Counted from the stretch's first letter, positions 8,821-17,508 are shown. The stretch: DNA of 64,000 bases from Alloalcanivorax dieselolei B5 (GCF_000300005.1 NC_018691.1:1116001-1180000), one strand, 5' to 3'. Translations and numbers: made by a program. The notes: generated from the sequence alone by a model not told the origin.

Positions 8821-10302
8821 ATGTTGAGACCTCTGGACATCTCCCAATATCGATTCCTTCCCGGCGGAGCAGGCCGGATCCTGTTCGCCATCCTGGCTCT
8901 GCTGTTTGCTCCCGGTGCCCTGGCCGCCACTGGCGGCCTTGATCTGACCGGCTCGGTGGCCGGGTTCATTGCCCTCACCATCTTCGTCCTCGCCTATGCC
9001 CTGGTAATGGCCGAGGAAAAGCTGCACATGCGCAAGTCCAAGCCGGTACTGGTGGCCGCTGGTATTATCTGGGCGTTGATCGGCTGGGTTTACGTCCAGT
9101 CCGGTATGCCCGATGAGGCCGAGCACGCGTTCCGCCACACCCTGCTCGAGTTCACCGAACTGATGCTGTTCCTGTTGGTGGCGATGACCTACATCAACGC
9201 CATGGACGAGCGCCGGGTTTTCGATGCGCTACGGGCGTGGATGGTGCGTAAGGGGTTCAGCTATCGACAGTTGTTCTGGATTACCGGCGTACTGGCTTTC
9301 CTGATCTCGCCGATCGCCGATAACCTCACCACCGCGTTGCTGATGTGCGCGGTGGTGACGAAAGTGGCGGAAGGGGACAAGCCCTTCATCAACGTGGCCT
9401 GTATCAACATCGTGGTGGCCGCCAATGCCGGTGGCGCCTTCAGTCCGTTTGGCGATATCACCACTTTGATGGTGTGGCAGGCGGGCCTGATTCATTTCAC
9501 TGAGTTCTTCGATCTGCTGATCCCGTCGTTGATCAACTATCTGATCCCGGCGGTGGTGATGAGCCTGTTCATCAAGAGCCACAAACCCAGTGGCGTGAAG
9601 GAAGAGGTCGAGCTCAAGCGCGGTGCCCGCCGTATCATCGCTCTGTTCCTGCTCACCGTGGCCACCGCCGTGGCCTGTCACTCCGTGCTGCATCTGCCGC
9701 CGGTGCTGGGGATGATGACCGGTCTGGGCTATCTGCAGTTCTTCGGCTATTTTCTGCGCCGGACCCTGCCGCGCTCCCTGGAGAAAAAACGCCGCCATTA
9801 TCTGCGTCGCGGTGATGATAAACGCCTGTCTCAACTGGGCAGCATCGTGCCTTTTGATGTGTTCAACCGGGTGGCGCGGGCCGAGTGGGACACCTTGCTG
9901 TTCTTCTACGGCGTGGTGATGTGCGTGGGCGGCCTGGGCTTCATGGGGTATCTGGGCATGTTGTCCGAGGCACTCTACACCGGCTGGAACGCGACCTGGG
10001 CCAATATCGCCCTGGGCATAATTTCCGCGGTGGTGGACAACATTCCGGTGATGTTCGCGGTGCTGACCATGGAACCGGAAATGTCCCACGGCCACTGGTT
10101 GCTGATCACTCTCACCGCGGGCGTCGGCGGCAGCCTGCTGTCCATCGGTTCCGCCGCCGGGGTGGCGCTGATGGGGCAGGCGCGGGGCCTTTATACGTTC
10201 ATGGGGCACCTGAAATGGAGCCCGGTGATTGCACTGGGCTATATCGCCAGTGTGCTCGCTCACCTGTGGCTGAACGCGGAAAGCTTCACCGTTTTCAATT
10301 AA
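8821..10302 (+). CDS. nhaD: Na+/H+ antiporter NhaD
   Basis: A 493-aa inner-membrane sodium:proton antiporter of the NhaD branch of the ion-transporter superfamily. Evidence is about a dozen hydrophobic segments and the family blocks SPIADNLTTALL near residue 165, NAGGAFSPFGDITTLMVW near residue 205, SAVVDNIPVMFAVLTMEP near residue 405 and a final GVGGSLLSIGSAAGVALMG. It exports Na+ or Li+ in exchange for protons, which suits a marine organism. It is monocistronic, divergent from the DUF2459 gene, and followed by a modest hairpin and a REPIN. Confidence 0.92.
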   Translation: MLRPLDISQYRFLPGGAGRILFAILALLFAPGALAATGGLDLTGSVAGFIALTIFVLAYALVMAEEKLHMRKSKPVLVAAGIIWALIGWVYVQSGMPDEAEHAFRHTLLEFTELMLFLLVAMTYINAMDERRVFDALRAWMVRKGFSYRQLFWITGVLAFLISPIADNLTTALLMCAVVTKVAEGDKPFINVACINIVVAANAGGAFSPFGDITTLMVWQAGLIHFTEFFDLLIPSLINYLIPAVVMSLFIKSHKPSGVKEEVELKRGARRIIALFLLTVATAVACHSVLHLPPVLGMMTGLGYLQFFGYFLRRTLPRSLEKKRRHYLRRGDDKRLSQLGSIVPFDVFNRVARAEWDTLLFFYGVVMCVGGLGFMGYLGMLSEALYTGWNATWANIALGIISAVVDNIPVMFAVLTMEPEMSHGHWLLITLTAGVGGSLLSIGSAAGVALMGQARGLYTFMGHLKWSPVIALGYIASVLAHLWLNAESFTVFN

Positions 10303-10324
10303 TTGAATCCTTCCCGCCGGAATC

Positions 10325-10350
10325 GCGGCCTTTGTTCCGCCAAGGGCCGC
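10325..10350 (+). terminator. Possible nhaD terminator hairpin
   Basis: GCGGCC (10325-10330) pairs with GGCCGC (10345-10350), extended by an imperfect TTT/AAG pair, and is followed by TCTT. The U-tract is short, so this is a weak call. Confidence 0.35.
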
Positions 10351-10370
10351 TCTTCGATGGATTCCGAGAT

Positions 10371-10465
10371 GGCTACAAGGGCGCTGTAGGAGCCAGCCTT
10401 GCTGGCGAATGTTTTTCCCAAGAAGCAATTCGCCTGCGGGGCAGGCTCCTACAGCGGCTTCGTAG
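10371..10465. repeat. REPIN-like palindromic repeat, copy 1
   Basis: Two inverted REP-type sequences: GGCTACAAGGGCGCTGTAGG onward on the left and its inverted partner ending CTCCTACAGCGGCTTCGTAG on the right, around a short AT-rich spacer. The core GTAGGAGCnnGC resembles Pseudomonas REP elements. Two related copies occur at 14256 and 16471. Confidence 0.8.
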
Positions 10466-10483
10466 TTCCTCCATGGGACGCGG

Positions 10484-10678
10484 TCAGCGCCGTTTCACCA
10501 TCGCCCATCCGATCATCACCACCGGCATCGCCAATCCCACCCACGACATCACATCCAGTACACCGTCTCCCAGTAGCGCCGCGACCAGGCCGATCAGGCT
10601 GATGACGGCAATCAGCACGGGCACGGCGAAGATGCGCGTCGGCGTATTGTGGCGTCGGTTGGGTGACAACCGGCTCAT
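10484..10678 (-). CDS. Small membrane protein, 64 aa
   Basis: A short protein starting with a basic segment (MSRLSPNRRHNTPTR) followed by two hydrophobic stretches, about residues 17-35 and 41-59, ending VKRR; probably a two-helix inner-membrane protein. Its ATG overlaps the stop of the PepSY gene as ATGA, so it is translationally coupled to it and likely serves the same iron-related system. I do not recognise a family. The frame is open further upstream, but that part overlaps the PepSY gene and is not needed. Confidence 0.65.
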   Translation of the reverse strand: MSRLSPNRRHNTPTRIFAVPVLIAVISLIGLVAALLGDGVLDVMSWVGLAMPVVMIGWAMVKRR

Positions 10679-11817
10679 GAGGCGCCTCCCGTGGGGGACG
10701 TTTGTGTCTGGCGGTGTGCCGCGCCCGTGACCGGGGAGCGGCGAGCGAGCCATAAGTAAAGGCCACTGATCAGCACCACCATGGTGATCACGTCGAGCAG
10801 CGCCCAGAGGAGTTTCAGCGGCAGACCACCGTAATCACCGAAATGCAGTGGCCCGGACAGCGCCAGGGTTTTGTTGTACCAGGGCATTTCGCGCATGGCC
10901 GCGAACGCTCCGGTGCGAGCGTCCACCAGCGCCGGCGTGACGATGTGAGAGGTCAGCGGTGTGTTGCCGTGCAGAAACACCGCGTAGTGATAGTCCGTGG
11001 ACCAATCGCCGCCGGGGAAAGCCACGAACTGCAAGGTCATGTCCGCGGCGGCTTCCCGAGCCTGGGCCACGGCGTCGTCCAGGGAGGCCATCTCCTGGGG
11101 AGAGGGCACGGTAGCGCCCTGATAGCCGGCGGTGAGATCGGCCAGTGAGCGGTTCTGCCAGGTCTCCAGGATCGGGGTGGCAAGGGTGTTGACCACGCCG
11201 GTGAGGCCCACCACGGTGAGCCAGGCCACGGTAACGATGCCGAGCAGGTTGTGATAGTCCAGCCATTTCAGCCGCTTCGACCGGTTGCTTCGCAGCGTGC
11301 CGAAGTCCAGCTTGCGCATGAACGGGGCGTAGAGCACCACGCCGGAAACCATGGCGAGCACCAGCAGAACGCCCATGGCGCCCAGGAATAACATGCCGGG
11401 AAGGCCCAGGAACAAATCGGTGTGCAGCTGCAGAATGAAATCCATGACGCCGCCTTCGTGCCCGGGCACCACCTCGCCGCTGGTGCGGTCGAAGGAAGCG
11501 AAGTGCATGTCACCAGCAGCCGCGTCCGGGGTGGGGCCGGTGGTGACGTTGACCACCGGCCGGTCGGTATCGAAGCTCATGAACAAGGGCACCTCGCCGG
11601 GGCGGTGGGTGAGGGCGGCGTCGAGCAACTGATCCAGGGACAGCAAGGGCCCGCCCGGATTGGCCGGTTGCCAGTCGCCGCTGTCCGTCAGGGCGTCGAT
11701 CTCGTCATGAAAAATCAACGGCAGGCCGGTGAGGCACAGCATCAGCATGAAGGCGGTGCAGATCAGGCTGGTCCACTTGTGGACGGCGGACCAGAGCGTC
11801 AGGGTTTTCTGTTTCAT
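10675..11817 (-). CDS. PepSY-associated TM domain protein
   Basis: A 380-aa inner-membrane protein of the PepSY-TM family (PiuB/FpvG-like), often encoded with TonB receptors and thought to act in ferric-siderophore reduction or release. The first helix is near residues 15-38 (WTSLICTAFMLMLCLTGLPLIF), with further helices near 140-160, 190-210 and 345-365. HKWTSL at the start, LQLHTDLFLG near residue 130 and DYHNLLGI near residue 187 contain the conserved histidines that could ligate haem or metal. It lies 55 bp downstream of the receptor gene, separated by a strong stem-loop. Confidence 0.85.
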   Translation of the reverse strand: MKQKTLTLWSAVHKWTSLICTAFMLMLCLTGLPLIFHDEIDALTDSGDWQPANPGGPLLSLDQLLDAALTHRPGEVPLFMSFDTDRPVVNVTTGPTPDAAAGDMHFASFDRTSGEVVPGHEGGVMDFILQLHTDLFLGLPGMLFLGAMGVLLVLAMVSGVVLYAPFMRKLDFGTLRSNRSKRLKWLDYHNLLGIVTVAWLTVVGLTGVVNTLATPILETWQNRSLADLTAGYQGATVPSPQEMASLDDAVAQAREAAADMTLQFVAFPGGDWSTDYHYAVFLHGNTPLTSHIVTPALVDARTGAFAAMREMPWYNKTLALSGPLHFGDYGGLPLKLLWALLDVITMVVLISGLYLWLARRSPVTGAAHRQTQTSPTGGAS

Positions 11818-11833
11818 AGCGGAAAACTGCCTG

Positions 11834-11860
11834 GGCGCCCCACCCCGGGGACGGGGCGCC
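11834..11860 (-). promoter_or_regulatory. Intercistronic stem-loop between receptor and PepSY gene
   Basis: GGCGCCCC (11834-11841) pairs perfectly with GGGGCGCC (11853-11860), with a further CCCC/GGGG pair inside. In the direction of transcription it is followed by only a short T4 run some bases later, so it more likely protects the receptor message or attenuates read-through than fully terminates. Confidence 0.5.
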
Positions 11861-11872
11861 TGGGTTGCCGGG

Positions 11873-14065
11873 TTAGTAGTCGAGGGTTGCCGACAGCAGG
11901 ACCGTGCGGGGAGCGCCGACGGTCAGATAACCGGCGCCGGGAAAACCGCCGGCGGAAGCCCAATAGTCCTCGCCGGTGACGTTCTCCACCCGCCCGCGCA
12001 GGGTCAGGAACATGGAATCGCTGAGAGCGATCAGGTAGCGGGCGCCCAGATCGAGCCGGGTCCAGGCGTCGACTTTCTGGGTGTTGGCTTCATCCGCGTA
12101 TTGGGAACTGGTGTAGATCACCCGGCCATCCACGGCCAGGTCCGGCAGTTGCGGAACCCGATACTCCAGATTCAGATTGGCCTGGGTTTCCGGTGAGCCG
12201 ATGGCGTCGTTGCCGTCCACATCCGCGTCCAGGAAGCTGAGGCCGCCGAGTACGCTGAGGTCGCGAGTCAGATTGCCGTAGGCCATCAACTCGACGCCGG
12301 TGTTTTCCTGGTGGTCGACGACTTTATACACATTGGCTGCGGTGTAACCGGCCACCGGTTTGCGGCTACGATAGACAGAAACGCTGCCTCCGAGTCGGCC
12401 GCCATCGTATTTGACCCCCACTTCGCTCTGCTCGGTTTCATAGGGTTCGAGTGCTTCTCCGGCGTTGACTACCGGGGTGTTGTTGTTTTCGGCCGACGCA
12501 ACCTGACCTCTCTGCAGGCCTTCAATGTAGCTGGCATACACGGAAACGGCGGGGGTGAGTTTATAGAGCACGCCGACACTGGGAGAGAGAGCATGGTCGT
12601 CATAACTGGCATTGCGCGGACCGCCGCCATAGGCGTAACTCTTATCCTGGATATTCTGGTAGCGGGCGCCGAGAGTAACCAGTAAACGCTCGTCCAGCAT
12701 GGACAATTGATCGGCGAGAGCCACGCTATTGAACCGGGTCTTGGCTGTCAGTTGCGGGCTATCCAGATTGCCGCCGGGAAAGTCGGCGATAGGCATGGAC
12801 TTGTCCTCTGGCCGATATATATTGCCTGTGGTCGCCGTCAGTGCCATGGCGTAGGCGTTCTTCGACCTCAACTCGTAGGTGGAACCGGACACAGTGAGGC
12901 TATGGCCGATGGCGCCGGTGTCGAAGGTGAACCGCACGCCGGTCTCACCGGTAACCACCGTGTCCTCGCGCGCGGTATCAAAGCGATTGGCGGTGTAGTT
13001 ACCGTTGCTGCTATCTACCGTGGGATTGGCGAAGATGGAATCCTCTTCACCCTGGCGGGCGCCGAGTGCGGCCCAGGCGGTGATGTTATCGGAGAAGTCG
13101 TACTCGGCGCGCAGAGTGCCGAACAGATCGTTCGAATCCGAGTAAGTCCAGGACTGGCCGATGGATTCGTCGGCGTTCGGTGCGTCGGTGATGGGCACGA
13201 CGATGCCCTGATCAGGCTGATTTTTAAAAGTAATGTTCGGTTGTCCGCCGTCGATACGGTGTTTCTGGAAACCCAGATCGGCGGAGACGCGCAGGGCATC
13301 GCCGCGGTAATCCAGGCCGATATGGGCCATGGACAGCTCCGACTCCTCGCCGTCCACGGCGGTGTCCCCGTCTCGGCGGGCGGCGTTCACGCGGATACCG
13401 AAGCGGCCGTCGTCGGAGCGGTTGGCCACATCGGCGGCGACCATGCCCTGGCCGCCGCTGCGCGCCCCCAGTGTGATCTGATTGATCGGCTCGTTGGGCG
13501 CGCGTTTGGGCAGCACGTTGACGCCGCCGCCGAGGCCGCTGCCGCCGGGAGCGGCGCCTTTGAGGAAAGTATTGGCGCCACGGAACACCTGCACCCGCTC
13601 GATGAACTCCGACGCCAGGTACTGGCGCGGCAGCAAACCGTACAGGCCGTTGTAGGTCATGTCATCGGAATACACCGGCAGGCCACGAACCAGGTACACC
13701 TGCTGGTAGTTGCCGAAGCCCCGGGCCACCCGCACCGCCGGATCATTGAGCAGGATCTCGCCGACGCTGGCGGCCTGCTGGTCCTCGATCAGTTGCTCGG
13801 TGTAGCTGGTGAAACTGTAGGGCGTTTCCATCACCGACTGGCTGCCGAGAATACCGACGGAGCCGCCTTCCGCCACCTGGCCGCCCGCGTACGCCTTGCT
13901 CAGGCCCTCGGCGGAAGCGTCGGCGCTGGATTGCACTTCCACTGGCGCCAGCTGATGGGGGCCGCCGCTGTCTTCATCCGAGGTCTGCGCCTGTGCAGTG
14001 GGGAAGGCGCCGATGGCAAGCAGGGACAATGAGAGAGAGGAAAGCCGCAAAGTGGTTGGTCGCAT
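11873..14065 (-). CDS. TonB-dependent siderophore receptor
   Basis: A 730-aa outer-membrane receptor. Residues 1-27 form a signal peptide ending AQA; a plug domain follows with the siderophore-receptor motifs YLVRGLPVYSDDMTYNG near residue 125 and ERVQVFRGANTFLKG near residue 155; the rest is a beta-barrel ending in ATLDY with the typical terminal aromatic residue. It takes up a ferric chelate using TonB energy, plausibly from the exbB-exbD-exbD-tonB operon at 35240-37611. A Fur-like site lies upstream. The ligand cannot be told from the sequence. Confidence 0.92.
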   Translation of the reverse strand: MRPTTLRLSSLSLSLLAIGAFPTAQAQTSDEDSGGPHQLAPVEVQSSADASAEGLSKAYAGGQVAEGGSVGILGSQSVMETPYSFTSYTEQLIEDQQAASVGEILLNDPAVRVARGFGNYQQVYLVRGLPVYSDDMTYNGLYGLLPRQYLASEFIERVQVFRGANTFLKGAAPGGSGLGGGVNVLPKRAPNEPINQITLGARSGGQGMVAADVANRSDDGRFGIRVNAARRDGDTAVDGEESELSMAHIGLDYRGDALRVSADLGFQKHRIDGGQPNITFKNQPDQGIVVPITDAPNADESIGQSWTYSDSNDLFGTLRAEYDFSDNITAWAALGARQGEEDSIFANPTVDSSNGNYTANRFDTAREDTVVTGETGVRFTFDTGAIGHSLTVSGSTYELRSKNAYAMALTATTGNIYRPEDKSMPIADFPGGNLDSPQLTAKTRFNSVALADQLSMLDERLLVTLGARYQNIQDKSYAYGGGPRNASYDDHALSPSVGVLYKLTPAVSVYASYIEGLQRGQVASAENNNTPVVNAGEALEPYETEQSEVGVKYDGGRLGGSVSVYRSRKPVAGYTAANVYKVVDHQENTGVELMAYGNLTRDLSVLGGLSFLDADVDGNDAIGSPETQANLNLEYRVPQLPDLAVDGRVIYTSSQYADEANTQKVDAWTRLDLGARYLIALSDSMFLTLRGRVENVTGEDYWASAGGFPGAGYLTVGAPRTVLLSATLDY

Positions 14066-14106
14066 GGTGATCCCCGTTATGGTTGGTTATCCAGGTGAGC
14101 GGGGTA

Positions 14107-14132
14107 ATTGTAGCAATAATGAGAATGGTTTG
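14107..14132 (-). promoter_or_regulatory. Fur-like box and extended -10 upstream of the receptor
   Basis: On the minus strand TGCTACAAT is an extended -10 (hexamer at 14112-14107), and the bases just upstream, CAATAATGAGAATGGTTTG read on the plus strand (14114-14132), resemble the Fur box hexamer repeats (ATAATGAGAAT). Iron-repressed expression of the receptor is inferred. Confidence 0.55.
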
Positions 14133-14255
14133 CTTTGGTGGTGAGCCGGTCACCAATGATATCGTTGTCCCTGGGGAACTGCTGTCCCGCAGTTCCGAGA
14201 GATCCCGCCTACCTCGCCGTATTAACAGGTCTCGGGGGCATAAACTGAGGGGGGT

Positions 14256-14347
14256 GCTACAAGGCCGCTGTAGGAGCTTGCCCTGCAAGCGAATTACGTT
14301 GCGCTTCAAAAAATTCGCTTGCAGGCAAGCTCCTACAGCGGCTTCGT
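14256..14347. repeat. REPIN-like palindromic repeat, copy 2
   Basis: An inverted pair of REP sequences (GCTACAAGGCCGCTGTAGGA onward; CAAGCTCCTACAGCGGCTTC near the right end) with GCAAGCGAATT and AATTCGCTTGC as inner arms around about 16 bp. It is closely related to the copies at 10371 and 16471. Confidence 0.85.
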
Positions 14348-14436
14348 CCCGGCGGGGGAGCGATCAGCGTGCAGGCGCGTCCCGAAATGTGGGACAGCCG
14401 TGGTCCCTGGAGCTTGATTGTGAGGGGCAGGCGGTG

Positions 14437-14491
14437 GATCGCGGTCCTCTTCATGCTGGAAAGGACCGGCATGCTGGAAAGGACCGCGATC
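14437..14491. repeat. Inverted repeat enclosing an 18-bp tandem duplication near the pfp stop
   Basis: GATCGCGGTCC (14437-14447) and GGACCGCGATC (14481-14491) are perfect inverted arms, extendable by three pairs across a one-base bulge. Between them CATGCTGGAAAGGACCGG is duplicated in tandem (14452-14469, 14470-14486). It sits just beyond the phosphofructokinase stop and could act as a transcript 3' end without a clear U-tract. Apart from this, REPIN copy 2 and the Fur-like site, the 14066-14510 gap holds nothing I recognise. Confidence 0.6.
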
Positions 14492-14510
14492 ACCGCCGGA
14501 TTCCGGGGCC

Positions 14511-15773
14511 TTATACCTCGAACTGATCGTTCAGCTTTTTTGCCACCGCGGCCAGTTTCAGTTTGGCGAATTGCGGCAGGCCGTTCTTGTACGGCGGGTA
14601 GGACTCGCCTTCGATCAGCGGCGCCAGATAGTCGCGGGCGGAGGGGGTGATGCCGAAACCGTCCTTGGTGATGAATTTACGCGGCATCTTCTTTTCCACG
14701 TTGGCCACCTTCTTCAGCGGCGCCTCACCGATGGTCCAGCCGTACTTCTTGGTTTTCTTGCGCTCGATGGTGGGCATCACGGCGTTCTTGCCGGCCACGG
14801 CGAATTCCACCGCCGCGCGGCCCACCGCGTAGGCCTGCTCCACATCGGTGGCGGAGGCGATATGACGCGCCGCCCGTTGCAGATAATCACTGACCGCCCA
14901 GTGGTATTTGTAGCCCAGCTCGTTCTTCACCATCTGCGCCAGTACCGGCGCCACGCCACCCAGTTGTTTGTGGCCGAAGGCATCGGTGGTGCCGGCATCG
15001 GCCAGGAAGGTGCCGTCGGCGGTGCGGGCCCCTTCCGAGACGACGATGACGCAGTAGCCCACCTTCTTCACCGTCTCGTCCACTTTCTTCAGGAACGCCT
15101 GCTGATCGAAGGCGATTTCCGGGAACAGGATCAGATGCGGCGCATCCTCGTTCTGTTCCTTGGCGAGACCGGCGGCGGCGGCGATCCAGCCGGCGTGGCG
15201 GCCCATCACTTCCATCACGAATACCTTGGTGGAGGTGGCGCACATGCTGGCCACGTCCAGGGCCGCCTCGCGGCAGCTCACCGCGGTGTATTTGGCGACG
15301 GAGCCGAAGCCCGGGCTGACGTCGGTGATCGGCAGGTCGTTGTCCACGGTTTTCGGTACGTGAATCGCCTGGATCGGATACCCCATGGTCTTGGACAGCT
15401 GCGAAATCTTCAGACAGGTATCGGCGGAGTCACCACCGCCGTTATAGAAGAAGTAGCCGATGTCGTGGGCCTTGAACACCTCGATCAGACGCTCGTATTC
15501 GCGCTGGGAGGTTTTCAGATCCTTCAGCTTGTAGCGACAGGAACCGAAGGCGCCGCCGGGGGTGTGCTTGAGCGCGGCGATGGCGCTTTTGCTTTCCTTG
15601 CTGGTGTCGATCAGATCCTCGGTGAGGGCACCGATGATGCCGTTACGACCGGCATAGACTTTGCCGATCACGTCCTTGTGGGCACGGGCGGTTTCGATCA
15701 CTCCCGCCGCGGAGGCATTGATCACGGCGGTAACCCCGCCGGACTGTGCGTAAAAGGCGTTTCTGGACCCCAT
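14511..15773 (-). CDS. pfp: Pyrophosphate-dependent 6-phosphofructokinase
   Basis: A 420-aa cytoplasmic enzyme that reversibly phosphorylates fructose-6-phosphate using pyrophosphate. The Gly-Gly-Gly-Asp-Ser (GGGDSADT) at about residue 112 and PKTVDNDL near residue 140 are diagnostic of the PPi-dependent type; ATP enzymes have GGDGS and PGTIDND there. MEVMGRHAGWIA near residue 190 and the SEGAR block near residue 245 contribute to sugar-phosphate binding. Using PPi makes the step reversible and can support gluconeogenesis during growth on hydrocarbons or organic acids. Monocistronic by context. Confidence 0.92.
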   Translation of the reverse strand: MGSRNAFYAQSGGVTAVINASAAGVIETARAHKDVIGKVYAGRNGIIGALTEDLIDTSKESKSAIAALKHTPGGAFGSCRYKLKDLKTSQREYERLIEVFKAHDIGYFFYNGGGDSADTCLKISQLSKTMGYPIQAIHVPKTVDNDLPITDVSPGFGSVAKYTAVSCREAALDVASMCATSTKVFVMEVMGRHAGWIAAAAGLAKEQNEDAPHLILFPEIAFDQQAFLKKVDETVKKVGYCVIVVSEGARTADGTFLADAGTTDAFGHKQLGGVAPVLAQMVKNELGYKYHWAVSDYLQRAARHIASATDVEQAYAVGRAAVEFAVAGKNAVMPTIERKKTKKYGWTIGEAPLKKVANVEKKMPRKFITKDGFGITPSARDYLAPLIEGESYPPYKNGLPQFAKLKLAAVAKKLNDQFEV

Positions 15774-15925
15774 TGCAAACTCCCTGAGCTGGCCGCGCCG
15801 GCGTGGCGGCCTACCGTTGAAATCGCGCGCATTCTAGCGGAAAAGGCACCGGCCTGTCCCCCGGGTTGCTCCCCAGGATGGTGTCCGGCTGCCGGCTCTG
15901 GAACAATAGCGCTCCGGGAGGAGAT

Positions 15926-16444
15926 ATGAATGCTTTGATTCGCCTGTTCTGGCACCTGAGTCTGTTTCGCAAGGGGCCGGAGGATATGCCCTATACGCCG
16001 CCATTGCTGGTGATCCTGCTGGTGGCCTGGCTGATCATGCAGGGGCTCAGTGCCAATCTGCAGACCAGCCTGCCCGCCGGCCAGTTGATCGCCGTGCAGT
16101 GGATTTCGTTGTTGCTGGTCACCGCCGTGACCACCGCCGCGCTGGCCTTCAAGGGTTTGCTGACACGTTGGGTGCAGACCATGATGGCGCTGCTGGGGCT
16201 GGACCTGTTGCTGTCTCTGGTGGCGCTGCCGCTGCTGATCGTCAACATGGCCGCGGCGCAGCCGATACCGATCATCGACGGCCTCTACTTCATGCTGGTG
16301 AGCTGGCAACTGGCGGTGCAGAGTTTTATCTATCACCGTTCCCTGGATGTCAGCCCGCTGCTGGGGCTGGCGCTGGCGTTCTCCCTGCTGATTCTCACCT
16401 ACATGACGTTGGCGGCGTTCATGCCGGAGGTGCTGAACCGCTGA
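15926..16444 (+). CDS. Multi-pass membrane protein, unknown function
   Basis: A 172-aa protein with an amphipathic N-terminus (MNALIRLFWHLSLFRKGPEDMPYTPP) followed by about four to five hydrophobic segments, near residues 27-43, 57-78, 87-109, 118-135 and 142-163. The ATG at 15926 follows a GGGAGGAGAT ribosome site, so the longer open frame upstream is not used. I recognise the general look of Alcanivorax-type hypothetical membrane proteins but no named family. It is divergent from pfp and followed by REPIN copy 3. Confidence 0.7.
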   Translation: MNALIRLFWHLSLFRKGPEDMPYTPPLLVILLVAWLIMQGLSANLQTSLPAGQLIAVQWISLLLVTAVTTAALAFKGLLTRWVQTMMALLGLDLLLSLVALPLLIVNMAAAQPIPIIDGLYFMLVSWQLAVQSFIYHRSLDVSPLLGLALAFSLLILTYMTLAAFMPEVLNR

Positions 16445-16470
16445 CGCGGGATTCGCTGCCCGCGGAGAAA

Positions 16471-16572
16471 GCTACGGAGCCGCTGTGGGAAGCTTGCTTG
16501 CAAGCGAATGTTTGTTGGTTGGGGCCCAGTACAATTCGCTTGCAAGCAAGCTTCCCACAGCGGCCTTGTAGC
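16471..16572. repeat. REPIN-like palindromic repeat, copy 3
   Basis: The longest of the three palindromes: GCTACGGAGCCGCTGTGGGA onward is inverted as GCTTCCCACAGCGGCCTTGT at the right, and AGCTTGCTTGCAAGCGAATG has its inverted partner ATTCGCTTGCAAGCAAGCTT around about 20 bp. It occupies most of the gap between two convergent genes. Its core is GTGGGAAGC where copies 1 and 2 have GTAGGAGC. Confidence 0.85.
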
Positions 16573-16602
16573 CCCCTCTGTATCCAGGTCTGCAAGAGGC
16601 AC

Positions 16603-17508
16603 CTACACCCCCAGGCACCCCAGCGCCATGGCCGCCGCCGAGGTGCGGTTTTCCACCCCCAGTTTGCGGAATACCTGCTCCAGGTGCTTGTTCACGGTAC
16701 GCGGGCTCAGGGTCAGGATCTGGCCGATTTCCCGGTTGGTCTTGCCCTGGGCGATCCACAGCAGCACCTGGGCTTCCCGGGGCGTCAGCCGCAACTGGGC
16801 GCGCAAGCGTTCCGCGCCCTCTTCCTCGTCGTGTTGATGGATACGGAACAGGAACTCGCCGGCGGTGACCTCGCCGAGAAAACGCAGGCGAAAGGCGGTG
16901 TCGCCATCACTGACGGTGTGCAGATCCGACGGTTGCGGCGCCCGGGCCAGCCAGTCCTCGATGTGTCGGGCGAGCAGCGCCAGCCGTTTGTCGCGATTGC
17001 CGGCATCGTCATTGAGCAATTGTTCCGCCTGCGGTGTGGCCCACTGCCAGCGGCCGTCGCGGCCGGTGGAGAAGGCCGCCTGAGCGAAGCGGTCCAGGGC
17101 GCTGCGGGCGCTCTGAGTCTGGCGGGCATTGGTCAGATGGACGCGAATGCGGGCGATCAGCTCCGAGGGGCGCACCGGTTTGGTGACATAGTCCACCCCG
17201 CCGGCCTCGAGCCCCCGCACCACGTCCTCGGCATCGCTGAGCCCGGTCATGAAAATCACCGGAATGGGCGCCAGCGGCGGCCGGTTTTTCAGTTGCCGGC
17301 AGGTCTCGAAGCCGTCCATCCGCGGCATCATCGCGTCCAGCAGGATCAGATCCGGCACCATCTTTTCGGCGATATTGAGCGCCTGCTGACCGTCCAGGGC
17401 GAGCAGGGCGGTCAGGTCCGCCTGTTCCAGGGCCTGGTGGATCATGCCCAGGGAGTCCGGCGAATCGTCCACCACCAGAACCAGGTCCTTGCGATCGGGT
17501 TGGCTCAT
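16603..17508 (-). CDS. LuxR-type response regulator of the urea/amide cluster
   Basis: A 301-aa response regulator. The receiver spans about residues 9-125, with acidic pocket DD14-15, phospho-acceptor Asp58 (LILLDAMMPRMDG), Thr88 and Lys110. A middle stretch of about 100 residues is of unclear fold. The C-terminal LuxR/NarL helix-turn-helix begins at LTPREAQVLLWIAQGKTN and contains the recognition helix SPRTVNKHLEQVFRKLGV. Its ATG overlaps the stop of the upstream kinase as ATGA, making the two a translationally coupled pair. It probably activates the divergent urt operon; a binding site was not recognised. Confidence 0.9.
   Translation of the reverse strand: MSQPDRKDLVLVVDDSPDSLGMIHQALEQADLTALLALDGQQALNIAEKMVPDLILLDAMMPRMDGFETCRQLKNRPPLAPIPVIFMTGLSDAEDVVRGLEAGGVDYVTKPVRPSELIARIRVHLTNARQTQSARSALDRFAQAAFSTGRDGRWQWATPQAEQLLNDDAGNRDKRLALLARHIEDWLARAPQPSDLHTVSDGDTAFRLRFLGEVTAGEFLFRIHQHDEEEGAERLRAQLRLTPREAQVLLWIAQGKTNREIGQILTLSPRTVNKHLEQVFRKLGVENRTSAAAMALGCLGV

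Noticed and set aside
12707-14032. Plus-strand open frame of about 440 codons opposite the receptor gene
   Set aside because: Antisense shadow of a receptor with complete plug and barrel motifs.
14571-15929. Plus-strand open frame of about 450 codons opposite pfp
   Set aside because: Antisense of an intact phosphofructokinase; no recognisable domain.
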